Below are positions 23,205 through 36,967 of a stretch of 64,000 nt of DNA, piece by piece. Each line of letters opens with the position of its first letter. Positions within the stretch are counted from its first letter, which is position 1. The notes below the pieces were generated by a model that was not told the origin of the DNA, did no database searches, and saw only the letters and a list, made by a program, of their open reading frames with translations. The translations under genes and the position numbers were made by a program. Origin of the DNA: Tulasnella sp. 424 (Eukaryota; Basidiomycota; Agaricomycetes; Cantharellales; Tulasnellaceae); the NCBI GenBank assembly GCA_019633425.1, contig WSUB01000119.1, positions 62,001 to 126,000 on the forward strand, read 5' to 3'.

Positions 23205-24210
23205 GTTGATGAGAAGTAATAGGTAAAGCTGTGGAAGTTGCGGGTGGTGGGTTGGAGTGAGATTGACGGTGTCTAGATTGGTCTAAATGGGAATAGTTGA
23301 GGTTGCGACTGGTATTGAGGTACTGGTCGTCGTCGGAAGAGGGAGAGGGTAAAAAAGTTAAAGACCAGGAAAGACGATGAAGTAGTGTTTAATAAAAGCT
23401 GCTTCCGGCTGACAGAGGGCGGTGGTGGATGGCTTTTAGAACGTCTCTAGTGACTCAACAAGGCGCCCCTGCAATGTACAACAGATTTATTTGAGCGGTT
23501 TGTCCAGACTGTCTCCTGTTTAACGCCTCGTGTTCCACGGTCTCGACCTCCGCTTATTCCTTGGTCCTCGACTATTCATGCAGCCGGACGCATGGCAGGG
23601 ATGATTCAGTCGAACCTGGTCGATCTACGCTGTATTTTGGAGGCGGAAATATTCGATTCGAAGGATGAGCTTTGCCGATACTGCTGCCCAGAGTTAACCT
23701 TCCTTCGTTTCACTGGATCATCAGAAAACCATAACCTTGATTCGGCTTACCTTTCTTCGGCAATAAAAGGAGGGCAAAGCAGGCGCTACTAGGAAGCATG
23801 GAATGCTAAGGCGGAGAGTTGTAGCCCTCTGGCGGCTTTATGATGGTCGTTTCGATGAGATGGCGCTCGTGCGTCTGCGCTTGTTTATGCGTGACAAGTC
23901 GGAATGCTCGAGCTGGCAGCGCTCTTGCCGTTAGTTGGATTCCATGGTGAACTACGTCGGCGCACACATGTCTTCAGCCTTCCAAAAGGTTTGGTATAGC
24001 TAGGTTTCCTGAGATGTAGTAGAACGGATACAATACTGCTCACCTGGTACTGATGTCACACCGTCTGGGATTATGTGAGCGTAGCAGCGGGAATTATCAC
24101 ACGTGATCAGCATTGTCCGCCCCACCGATCGCGAGTTTGTCCTTTCCCGCATAAACCCATTTGTCTATATTCTATGGTCCCCACCACCCTTGAAATTTAA
24201 TGCTTGTACC
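23205..24210. repeat. Second copy of the DnaJ-to-F-box spacer
   Basis: This is homologous to 15471-16562 in order and sequence (for example tgcaatgtacaacagattta near 23472), with deletions, the largest near 23430. It ends at the leader of F-box gene 3. No gene is seen. Confidence 0.7.
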
Positions 24211-25940
24211 ATGGATAAAAGCCACTCGACAACGCTAACCAAATACCGTCTAGACCAACTTGTCGCGAACTCGTTATCGGCAGCCGCCGTGGATCTTCCG
24301 GAAGCAGTCGCTCTTTTGTAAGACCCGCGTGAACTGTATAAGTCTTTGAGCCGATTATGATATCCGTTTCTATCTCTAGGAACAGTGGCGAAGCTTGTTC
24401 AGCAGAATATCAAGTCCGGAGTACGGACGCACCTGCGGATTCGTCGACTGCGTTTGTTCTCGATCAAGTCACCACCAGGGATGCACAGCACCCGCTGCCA
24501 TCTTCCATCGACGATATGCCCATAGAGATATTTCAAGGCATCGTGTGGGAGGTCGTGAAGGAGTCATTATCGCTCTCCGTTTACGCCTATTACAGCGATA
24601 TTACTCGGATGCGGCTGGTTTGCAGGGGGTGGACGGGCATCTTGGAGGGAATGCCCGAAGTGTGGGCTAAACTTTCTCCGTGCATGGACGAGAGGCTTCT
24701 TGACCTAGCTCTTTCAAGGTCCATTCACTTTCCCTTGGCCATCACAGGTTGGCTCCTCTCCTCGCCGGCCCTAGACAAATTACTCCTGCACACCTACCGA
24801 TGGAAGTACCTGGACATAGTCGTGGTTGAACCCGACGTTCTGCACAGCATCGCGGTGCTTTCCGTTCCACTTCTGGAGGAATTGCGGCTCGATCTTTCAC
24901 CCTCGACCTCACAGGAGATCCTGCCAGCGTTCAACCCTTCGGCACCGAAGTTGCAAATCGTAGAAATCTGTAATGGCGGGATTCAGTGGACCGCATCTAC
25001 ACTTTCAAACCTTCACGAGCTCATTCTCCTAGACATCGAAGAAGGCGTTCTGGACGTTGACACGTTCCTCGAACTCCTTTCGCACTCACCTCGGCTCACC
25101 CGACTTCGCCTCCGGCACGCCTATCTCATCCATTTACCTCCCCCACAAACTCGTGTTTCCCTATCACACCTCGAGTCTATGGAGCTCGAATATCTGGGCC
25201 AAGGCATTGTGAAGCAACTAGTCGAATCTATCGACGTCCCAACCTCAACGAAGTGCTGTTTCGGCATTGCACTCGACGATTACCCGGAGACCTCCCTATA
25301 TGAGCAGCTGGAGCCGATTGGCCTGAGACTTGCAACATTAGCAAATGTCTCGAGAGGAACGAGGTCCACTCTCACTCTCACCATTGAAGGGGGCGGGTGG
25401 AATTTCAAGGTGTCCTATGAACGAGATGTCGACCAACATGGAACATTGACCACCGTCGTCGAGGCAATGCCTCGAAGCGCCCTCAACGTCTTTGAATACT
25501 TCGCTTGTCAACTTGGCCGGGGCGAACCCAATCCTCTGCCTCCAGTGCTACACATCGTCAAGCTTGGATACGAAGACACTGGCGAGAACGACTCAAAACT
25601 TCTTGAAAAGCTATACGACCACCTTCCAGACACGGACGAAATTCAGATCGACAATACAAGCCCTCGGAGCATTGAAAATGCGCTCAACGCGTTATTCCCA
25701 TCCAACCCTTCCTCGCGTCTCTTCCCCCGCCTTTCCACCCTCACGATTCGGAACGCGTGGCACGAGACGTGGGCAGGTTGGCTACTCAAGAGGCAAAAGC
25801 GACAGTACAAACGGGGCGGAGTGGATCCTTTGCCCCTGCAAACGCTCAAGATTGAAGGCGGAAGGCTCGGTACGGAGAAAGTGAAAGGTTTAAGGAAGTT
25901 GGTCCCCAACGTGGTTCTTGAGGGTGTTGAGGTCGAGTGA
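24211..25940 (+). CDS. F-box/leucine-rich protein, family copy 3
   Basis: Exon 1 (24211-24317) starts MDKSHSTTLTKYRLDQLV. Exon 2 (24380-25940) completes 555 residues. The F-box reads LPSSIDDMPIEIFQGIVWEV with MRLVCRGWTGILEGMPEVW. It is more divergent from copies 1 and 2 than they are from each other, and shares with copy 5 the LSLSVxAYY segment and the CCFGIALDDYPETSLYEQLE segment. The reading frame is intact. A predicted 49-nt 3' UTR intron follows at 25955-26003. It sits downstream of DnaJ copy 2, as copy 1 sits downstream of DnaJ copy 1. Probable SCF substrate receptor. Confidence 0.84.
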
Positions 25941-26739
25941 CCGAATCAACGAAGGTGAGGTTTTGCCAAGCCCCCGCGCTTACCTTGCTCTTCTGACCTG
26001 CAGATAACCAGTCACAGACCAGGTCCACAGCAACGGCTAGAAGAAGGGCGGTGGAAACATTTAGCGCTCTATGAAGGGATCGACGTGTGTGTGATCGTGG
26101 TACATGTCCGAGTCGTTTCGGTAACATCGAGCAATCCGTATATGAGTTGTATGACCATGTCCCATGGCATCCCACCGCCCCAGCACTAGATTAGTTTATT
26201 TGCTACTACATTTTCTGCAGCGGTTGGATCGTGACCGACCTTGTATTTGAATAATATGTTATTCAAAATGGATTCTAGGCAATAACACCCTCACGACTTG
26301 ATTTGTGAGGGAGCCTGAACCACTGTATCCTTGGTCTTTTCAGCTGTATGTCACATTGATCTTTCCACAGGTAGCGTGGAAGCCTGGCGGTGTTCGTGGT
26401 CGGGCACGCGGCGTACAGCCACAACCCTCCACCGTGACAAGCCATCTGACTCCCTCGGCCCAAATCTCGCTTTGAAAAGCCAACTTGTGGACCAAATTCA
26501 CTCAACAGAAGCTTTTGAGCAGGCCCTAAACAACTTTTCGCCGTCGGCTACCACCGAAACTCCCCACGACCCTAGTCCAGTCACCGTGCAAGTACCGTAC
26601 GTACCGCACACTCCATTCTTGCTTTTCTGTGCAAACTCTCACTTTTGTATTTCTCCTATCATGCAGGCCAGATTTAGAACCAGGTTCAGAAGGCTCTCAA
26701 GTTCCTCTCGTCGATACCCCTTTTGACTCCTCAGCCCCT
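25941..26739. repeat. Repeated spacer and possible 5' exon of F-box gene 4
   Basis: The left part repeats the F-box downstream segment. The part at 26285-26405 repeats the upstream spacer. From about 26433 to 26598 an open stretch (KPSDSLGPNLALKSQLVDQI and onward to VTVQV) splices in frame through a GTACGT..GCAG intron (about 26599-26666) into the F-box gene 4 exon. No ATG is found in that stretch, so it could be a coding exon whose own start lies further upstream. Confidence 0.5.
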
Positions 26740-28230
26740 ATGGCAGCCAGTGAGACGGCTAACGTCACGCATACGGGAGGACCATCCTACATTCAAAATA
26801 TGCCGGTGGAACTCTTCCAATTCATTATTCGAGCGGTGGTACGCGATTTGCCACCTCCCCCCAGTCTAGACTACTTTCGATCTCTTGCATATTTGCGGCT
26901 TGTCTGCAAGGGATGGACGAGGGTCGTGGAGGGAATGCCCGAGCTTTGGTCGGATCTGTCCCCGCACGTCGATGAACAACTCCTCGATCTAGCCCTCGCG
27001 AGATCCTTGGACTCGCCATTAATGATCAGAGGTTGGTTGAAGTCCGTGCCTACTGGCAAGATTGAAAAATTAGTCCAACACGCTCACCGCTGGAAAACCT
27101 TGAACGTTTCTGGAACCGATGGAGATGCTATGGACCGGATCTTAGCCCACCCCGTTCCTCTTCTCGAGGAGCTGATATTCTCCGCTTTCATCCCCGAACC
27201 ACCGTCGAACTTCTTCAATAACATAGCACCAAAGCTACAATCAGTCCACATCGCCAACTGTGGATTACAGTGGAGCTCGCCGGCTTTCTTCAACCTACGC
27301 GAGCTTACACTCGAAAACGTCGACACAGGCGCTCCAGACGTCGACAACTTCATAGATATCCTCTTTGCTTCACCTCGCCTCATCCGCCTTAATCTCCGCA
27401 ACACCCCCCTCAAACCATCATCTTTGCCTCCCCGCCTCGTTCCTCTCCGCGACCTTCAGTTCTTCGGTCTGGAAGGCCTAAGCCAAGATGTCGTGCATCA
27501 AATCGTCGGATCCATCGACATGCCGATGTCGACATACTCTTCCATCTCATTCTCGCTGGAGGACTTCACCGAATCCACGATACACGAGCAGTTGGAACCA
27601 ATAGCCCAGAGGCTCCGAATGCTAGCAGAAGTCTTGCAAGGAGCCAGGTCAACTATGACAATTCGCGCGGGATTTGGCTGGCGTACGACTGTGGCGTACA
27701 TGGGAAATGTGGCCCGCGATGGTGGGTTGACCTGCACTGTGTGCGCCACCCAGCGTCCCGACATTCTGCTCAGCGTTTTTGGCTACTTCTCCCGCCATCT
27801 GGGCGATGCCCGCACGAGTTCACCCCCAGTCTTGCGCCTCGTCAACGGCCACCACTTAACCCACGATTTGACCCTTCTAGAAGAAATGAACCGTCACTTA
27901 CCAGACACTCGCGAGGTCCACATATACAATCCCATCCATCGACGCATCGTGGAGGTGTTGGACCGACTCTTCGCGCTTAGTTCTCCGAATCGCCTCTTCA
28001 CTCAGCTATCTGTCCTGACAATCAAGCACCCTGTACACGATGGGTGGGCAGCTTGGCTGGAAGAGAAGCGAGCAAGGGAGGACGAACAAGAAGCCAATGA
28101 GGCGTTACCCCTGACGACGCTCAAGATCAAAGGAGGATACATCAGTTTCGAGAGACTACAGGGATTGAGAAAGCTGGTTCCGGAAGTTGTTCTCGATCAT
28201 GTCGAAGTCCAGTCTGCGGTGATATCATAG
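26740..28230 (+). CDS. Divergent F-box/leucine-rich protein (family copy 4)
   Basis: From the ATG at 26740 (MAASETANVTHTGG) the frame runs 496 residues to 28230. The F-box is IQNMPVELFQFIIRAVVRDL, then LAYLRLVCKGWTRVVEGMPE. The remainder aligns in order with the other copies (DEQLLDLALARS, APDVDNFIDILFASPRLIRL, LPLTTLKIKGG) but at clearly lower identity. The true N-terminus is uncertain: an open exon upstream (26433-26598) splices in frame but has no ATG. A partial duplicate of its 3' end lies at 31546-31851. Probable substrate receptor, target unknown. Confidence 0.78.
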   Translation: MAASETANVTHTGGPSYIQNMPVELFQFIIRAVVRDLPPPPSLDYFRSLAYLRLVCKGWTRVVEGMPELWSDLSPHVDEQLLDLALARSLDSPLMIRGWLKSVPTGKIEKLVQHAHRWKTLNVSGTDGDAMDRILAHPVPLLEELIFSAFIPEPPSNFFNNIAPKLQSVHIANCGLQWSSPAFFNLRELTLENVDTGAPDVDNFIDILFASPRLIRLNLRNTPLKPSSLPPRLVPLRDLQFFGLEGLSQDVVHQIVGSIDMPMSTYSSISFSLEDFTESTIHEQLEPIAQRLRMLAEVLQGARSTMTIRAGFGWRTTVAYMGNVARDGGLTCTVCATQRPDILLSVFGYFSRHLGDARTSSPPVLRLVNGHHLTHDLTLLEEMNRHLPDTREVHIYNPIHRRIVEVLDRLFALSSPNRLFTQLSVLTIKHPVHDGWAAWLEEKRAREDEQEANEALPLTTLKIKGGYISFERLQGLRKLVPEVVLDHVEVQSAVIS

Positions 28231-28581
28231 AAGGTGAACTGAAACGGAATGCGGTGGCAATTACAGAATTGAGCCTTCAAAACAAACGAGGCTCGAAGAG
28301 GTATCAGATTTTTGGTTATTTTGATGCGATTTAGGATTGTCATGATTACGAGTTAGAGGAGGAGCGTTGTAGTGGCATTTTACCGCGTAGGGTGGAGGTT
28401 TTGTGACCGTCACATTAGTCTCACGTTGATCTGGTGGCGTGAAAACTCGGCGGGTGTTCGCACTTACCTGTGGCCGCCAATCCTAGTTTCACTTCACAAT
28501 CCATCTTTCGAGCTTATCTTGTCCCGCATACACCCATCCGTCTGTATTCTATACTCCTTATCGTCCTTGAAAGCTCGAACC

Positions 28582-30301
28582 ATGGACAAAACTCATTCGA
28601 CAAAGCTAGCCAAATGCCGTTTAAACCAACTTGTTGGGAGCTCGTTATCGGCAGCCGCCGCGGACCTCCCGGAAGCAGTCAGTCTTTCGTAAGAGCTGCG
28701 TGAATTGTACAAGCCTTTGAGCCGACTGTGATATTCATTTCTATCTCTAGGAAAAGTGGCGAGGCTTGTTCAGCAGTACATCAGGTCCCGAGTACCGACG
28801 CACCTGCAGATTCGCCGACTGTGTTCGTTCGCAATGAAGTCACCAGCTGCCATCTTCCATCGAAAGTATGCCCGTAGAGCTATTTCAAGACATCGTGTGG
28901 GAGGTTGTGAAGGGGCCATTATCGCTCTCCGTCCAGGCCTATTACAACGATATTACTCAGATGCGGTTGGTCTGCAGAGGGTGGACGGGCATCTTGGAGG
29001 GAATGCCCGAAGTGTGGAATAAGCTTTCTTTGTGCATGGACGAGAGGCTTCTTGACCTAGCTCTTTCAAGATCCGTTCGCCGTCCCTTGGTCATCACAGG
29101 TTGGCTCTTCTCCTCGCCCTCCCTAGACAAATTACTCCTGCACATCTCCCGATGGAAGTGCCTGGACATAGTTTTGGACGAACCCGACGTTCTGGACCGC
29201 ATCGCGATGCTTTCCGTTCCACTTCTGGAGGAATTGCGGCTCAGTCTTTTACTCCCGACCCCCCCCCCCCCCCGGGACATCCTGCCCGCGTTCGACCCTT
29301 CGGCACCGAGGTTGCAATTCGTAGAACTCTGTAATGGCGGGATTCAGTGGGCCGCGTTGATACTTTCAAACCTTCGCGAGCTCATTATTCTAGACATCGA
29401 AGAAGGCGTTCTGGACGTTGACACGTTCCTCGAACTCCTTTCGCACTCACCTCGGCTCGCCCGACTTCGACTCGGGTACACCAATCTCACTCATTCACTT
29501 TCGCCCAAAACTCGCGTCTCCCTATCATACCTCGAGTCTCTGGAGCTCAAAAATCTCGGCCAAGGCATTGTGAAGCAAGTAGTCGAATCCATCGACGTCC
29601 CAACCTCAACGAAGTGCTGTTTCGGCATCGCACTCGACGATTACCCTGAGACCTCCCTATATGAGCAACTGGAGCCGATTGGCCGAAGACTTACAACATT
29701 AGCAAATGTCTCGAGAGGAACGAGGTCCACTTTCACTCTCACCATTGATCGGAACGGGTGGAATTTCGGGGTGTCCTACGAAGGAGATGCTGACCAGCAT
29801 GGAACGTTGACCACCGACGTCGAGGCAATGCCTCAAAGCGTCTTAAACGTCGTTGAGTACTTCGCTTGTCAACTTGGCCAAGGCGAGCCCAATTCTTTGC
29901 CTCCAATCCTACGCATCGTCAATCTCGGACACGGAGAAACTGGCGAGAACGACTCGAAGCTTCTTGGAAAGCTATACGATCACTTACCAGACACGGACGA
30001 AATTCAGATCGAGGATACAAGCCCTCGGGAGATGGAACGCACGCTCAACGCGCTATTCCCGTCGGACCCTTCCTTGCGTCTCTTCCCCCGCCTTTCCACC
30101 CTCACGATTCGGGACGCGGTGCACGAGAAGTGGGCAGATTGGCTGCTAAAGAGGCAAAAGCGACGGGACAGACAAGGAGGAGTGGATCCTTTGCCTCTGA
30201 AAATGCTCAAGATTGAAGTCGGAAGTCTCAGTGCGGAGAAAGTGCAAGGCTTAAGGAAGTTAGTCCCGAACGTGGTTCTTGATGGTGTTGACGTCAAGTG
30301 A
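28582..30301 (+). CDS. F-box/leucine-rich protein (family copy 5), leader frameshifted
   Basis: Exon 1 (28582-28688) and the 62-nt intron are conserved. Early in exon 2, near 28845, 19 bp are missing relative to copy 3, and the original start reads into a TAG just before the F-box. An ATG at 28868 (MPVELFQDIVWEV) restores the family frame for 477 residues to 30301, retaining the F-box core MRLVCRGWTGILEGMPEVW and the LRR part. A run of 15 C lies in the coding region at 29259-29273. The gene may therefore encode an N-terminally shortened protein, or it may be decaying. A 49-nt 3' UTR intron is predicted at 30316-30364. Confidence 0.7.
29259..29273 (+). repeat. C15 mononucleotide run in F-box gene 5
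   Basis: Fifteen consecutive C bases lie inside the coding frame, reading as prolines. The other copies have no such run at this place. It is prone to slippage, and a one-base change would remove most of the protein. Confidence 0.95.
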
Positions 30302-31545
30302 CCTAATCAACAAATGTAAGGTTTTGCTGAGCCCCCACGCTTACCTTGCTATTCTAACATGCAGATAGCTAGTCACAGACCAGACGCATAGCAACGTTCC
30401 GAAGGGGGGAGGCTCAACATCGAGTGTCTCACGAAGGGATCGGCGTAGCGGCGCGGGTGGTTTCAGTAGCAATCGAGCAACTCGTACCCTATAAGACATA
30501 TGACAATTTCAGCCATGGTATCCTCCTGCCTTAGCGCCAGAGTAGTCTATTAGCTTCTGCTCCTTCTGCAGCGGTTGGGTCGTGGCGGACCTTGTATGCG
30601 TGTAAATGTTGATACTGTACCATTCGAAAGGGATACCAGGCAGTAGTAGCCCCCCTATGACCTATTCTGTGAGGTGCCTGAGCCGCTGAACCGCTGTATC
30701 GCTAGTATCTTCAGCTGCATGTCACATTGATCCCCTCCGTCAGATGGCGTGGAAGTCTGGTGTTGCTTGTGCTCGGCACGCGGTTAACAACCCAAATTCC
30801 ACTTGGGAAGTCGCATTGGTCGATCCGGATGAGCGGGAACTCGAAGGTAACAGGCGTTGTTGAGGGTCAGCTACTGTAATGTTTCGTTAATACCGGATGT
30901 CCCTTATCCCAACCCTCCATCCGGTGGGTCAATTTTTGCAATGTCCCGATGTCCCGACGGGTCGCGCCGTCCGTGTCTCCGGTAAATAACACGTGACTTG
31001 GAGAGAAACCGGTCGTACCTCAAGTCTCTCAAGTCCATTTTTTCCACTTTGTGAACAGTCGGGTAGGAGATCTAAATTAGGATATCTCCAGTCCTTGTAT
31101 CCGATTCACGCCCCCTGCCCCCGCGCTCGGCACACTGAACCATAGCACTTGCCGATCCATCATTCACTCCAGTCAAACCTTGTCCGGCGCCTTGGCAGTA
31201 CTTGCGCCGTCCCTCCGGTATGGTCACGCCGGTAAGATTTTTGTCCCGTGTCTCATGGCCGCCGGTATTAACGAAACACTACAGTATCACTCTAAAAATG
31301 CATTTGCGAAGTATCACGCATCCGGACGTGCCTGGGTGAAAACCTCGCGTTTGCCGCCGAGACGCTCGTCTTTCGCCGGAGACTATACATATTGTTGCTG
31401 ATGGTAAGTCACAAAGGGTTTCGCTCCTCAACGTTACCTTCCGACCGCCTCCTGACAGTAGCGAGCATACGGTACTATCGTGTGGCGGGAAGCAGATACC
31501 TCTGACCTGCAGTCCAGGGCATGTTTGAATTTGAAAAGTATACGT
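30302..31545. repeat. Spacer after F-box gene 5, no gene seen
   Basis: The first part (to about 30785) repeats the F-box family downstream and upstream spacers. From about 30790 to 31545 I see no gene, RNA or repeat I can name. Confidence 0.6.
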
Positions 31546-31851
31546 ACCAGACACTCGCGAGATCCACATATACAATCCCATCCATCGACGGATTGTGGAG
31601 GTGTTAGACCGACTCTTCGCGCTTCGTTCCTCGGATCGCCTCTTCCCTCAGCTATCTGTCCTAACAATCCGGCACGCTGTACACGATGGATGGGCAGCTT
31701 GGCTAGAAGAGAAGCGAGCAAGGGGCCACGAGCAGGAAGCCGACTGGACATTACCCCTGACGACGCTCAAGATCAAATCAGTGCCAAGAGACTGCGGGGA
31801 TTGAGAATGCTGGCGCTGGAAGTTGTTCTCGATCACGTCGAGGTTCAGTAA
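31546..31851 (+). pseudogene. 3' fragment of an F-box gene (copy 4 type), frameshifted
   Basis: The frame begins mid-gene (PDTREIHIYNPIHRRIVEVL) and matches F-box gene 4 from about 27901 onward, through LDRLFALRSSDRLFPQLSVL and GWAAWLEEKRAR. After LPLTTLKIK about 10 bp are missing relative to gene 4 and the frame shifts. The old frame would end VVLDHVEVQ at the TAA at 31849-31851. Homology continues into the 3' flank to about 32130. No F-box is present. Confidence 0.85.
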
Positions 31852-32615
31852 CGGGAATATAGATCTTAAAAGGTGGATATCTCGGCAAATTCTTGCGGCT
31901 GCCTCGCTTGCCATGGACATCTGTAGTGATGGCAGGGCAGTACCGAAATAGAATGCTGCGGAAATTACATTATTAAATGGGTAGCCTGCACAATACAACG
32001 AGGCTCGAGGAAATACGAGTTGTCGAGTCATTTCGATGCGATTTAGGGTGTTATGCTATGAGTCACAGTAGGGGCGTTTTAATGATATTTTAATGTGCGG
32101 TCCCGAGGTTTTCTGACCACTCATCCATTCGATGTTCAGTATTGACGCCTCCCTCTGTGCTCTGAGAAATTAATACACAGCGGCTTCAACGCCTTCGACC
32201 CCATTTCCCAATCCTTGTTTCCATTCAGGTTTAACACGAAGGATGAGCGATCTCATTTTGTTTTCGGAGTGTAATATTGGACGAACGGGCGTGAACCTTT
32301 TTCCTCGGTTGTGTCACCCATGTCCTCCTCATCCACGATACGAGCTCATTGATTGAATATTAATGTTACCTTTTGCTCCACATCGAATTGTTCCGTACTT
32401 TCGCAGTCAGCTATATTGTGCCGAGCATAGATGCCTTGCATCACTCGTCAGCCTTGAGGTCTAATTCTGACCAAGCGAGTAAAGGGTCTTCAAAGCTACT
32501 TTAGGCTGTTACCTCCAATGGCGTAGTCCTCACGAGGCACGCAGTGGAAGACAAATATGATCATTGGTACAGCAACGTTACAAATCCAACTTAAAGTGGT
32601 GCATCATGCAACCGT
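31852..32615. other. Non-coding stretch, partly duplicated 3' flank
   Basis: The first 280 bp or so resemble the 3' flank of F-box gene 4 (ttcgatgcgatttaggg-like match). Beyond 32130 to the ATX1 stop I see nothing identifiable. Confidence 0.6.
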
Positions 32616-33116
32616 TCATTCCAGAGTCTCACCAGACCGCACCTACGATCAGTGGAGTTAGGAGATCGCTTGCTAAAGATGCACGCCAAGATCGTACCTC
32701 TTTACCGGTCTTCTTGATCTTCTCTAACACGTCGTCGTAAGGCATCTTGCCGGTCACGAGCACCGTCTCAGTAGCGAGGTCGACGGAGTAGTCGTCGATC
32801 TCGCCCTGGTCTACGTTAGAATTGCATATAAACGACCAGCACAACACGCTACAACCGGCTCTCTTCGAATGAATTCCACGTACTGGTCTCCTGAGCCTTT
32901 TTCAGGGCTCGGTTGACTGCTCCAGAGCAGCCAGCGCATGTCATCTTGGAACATCGGCGCACTCAGCATGTGCAACGCAAACGGAGTCCGGTTAGATCTC
33001 TACCTTGACATTGAATTTGTACTTGTGAACTTGGGCAGCTGCGGTCTAGGTAAGGACATGTCAGGATCCGTCCAGTGAGTCCCGCCCAAACGCTTGCTTA
33101 CTTCTGCGTCGGCCAT
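32616..33116 (-). CDS. ATX1: ATX1-type cytosolic copper metallochaperone
   Basis: The small protein starts at the ATG at 33116 (MADAE). Splicing continues to TAAQVHKYKFNVK, then MTCAGCSGAVNRALKKAQET, NQGEIDDYSVDLATETVLVT and GKMPYDDVLEKIKKTGKE, ending VRSGETLE at 32616-32618. The MTCxGC copper(I)-binding motif and the lysine-rich helix (KIKKTGKEVRSG) are those of ATX1/ATOX1. This protein carries Cu(I) to the P-type ATPase of the secretory pathway, which supplies laccases and multicopper oxidases in basidiomycetes. Four short introns are inferred. The start is 632 bp from the divergent DDX41 gene. Confidence 0.9.
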
Positions 33117-33748
33117 GGTGGAAGGATGGAGATGGGATGGGAAAAGGGGGGCGTCTATTTGTGATCAACGAGACTAGAGAAAGGGAAGGCGAATAGTGCG
33201 TTGAAGATGGTTAGTCTTTTGCTGCTCTGCAAAGCTCTCAATTTATACCCAAGAAAGGAGGTACAGCTTAGAGACGCCGACGTGCTGCCGCGGCGACCGT
33301 CGCGACAATCAGTCAGCAACCTGCGGGTGGGTCGAGCGTCCCCATCTCCACCGTTGACACAGCATACCGTGATCCTTCCCGCGTCGCGCAATTCTGCCGC
33401 AACCTTGATGGAGCTATTTGGGCTTCTCGGAAGACCCGCATGAACTGCGAAGGTTCATCGTAGGATGCTCGTCCCATTCATCCGTTGGGGCGACATTGAG
33501 AATCCTCAGGTTAGGTGCCCGTATGGTGGAAGAACACCTTCACGAGCGAGAAACCGACAACTTTAACTGATCATGTCCACGGAGTATTCGACAATCGTTC
33601 CCCCACCCCCAAGCTTGAACAAGTTTCAGGCAATTTCATGATCCCTGACTCGGGGATTGCTTCGAACCGTGGGCGATTCGCGGTTGTTCTACACATTTGT
33701 ATCTAAACCACCACCGCATTCACTTTCTCCAAAACCTGCCAGTCCGCA

Positions 33749-36250
<2,502 letters not shown>

Positions 36251-36967
36251 TGAGGGTGTTTTTGGGGTGGAATTTACCTGTCCGTGCACTTTGCTGCACT
36301 TTGCTGTTTGTAGCTTTTCCCGGAGTGATGATGCCATGACGTGGTCGCGTTGTTGTGGGCCTGGACTCGTGTTGTCGACGTAAATCGAATTCTGCCGAAA
36401 TCCTCACGACGACCCTTTTGCAAATATTCGAGAAGTTCCGGAGCTCTGCACGGAATCGGGCAGAGAGGGGTTTTGTCTAGCCCCTGGGTGCCTCAGATCT
36501 TTGCGGGCATCGGATCCTCCCTCGCAAGGTTATGCGAACCTGCGTGCATTGATGTTGCGATAGGATTGAATGAATGCCTTGGCAGTAAGGTTCTCATTAT
36601 TACGGCGGTTGCGATCCAGCACTATGAGAACGCGCATCTGCGAGTTATCCACGGCTGAGTGAGAGGGGGGATGAAAAGAGGTTCGTGGGTGCCCTGCAGT
36701 GGGAAGGGGAGGAAGGGGGGATGCGTAGACCGATAAGACGCCGTTCTGTGAAATTCATTCCTCGACTGCCCGCTCGTCCTCCGTCGACCTACACTCAACG
36801 TACAACCACCCACTCGCCTTCAAAACTGCCCCCCGGCTTGCTAGAGTCGGCCACCTCTCGGCGACCATTCACGCACAGACCGGTTAACGTTCGCCTTAAC
36901 ACCACGCGGGAACAGCCCATTATACAAGAAAAGCAGCCGAGTCTCACCGGTCACTAGAGCCCAGAAA
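36251..36967. other. Intergenic region upstream of Zn2Cys6 factor A
   Basis: No gene is seen. The last 200 bp are pyrimidine-rich on the plus strand (cactcaacgtacaaccaccc) and probably contain the transcription start of factor A. Confidence 0.5.
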
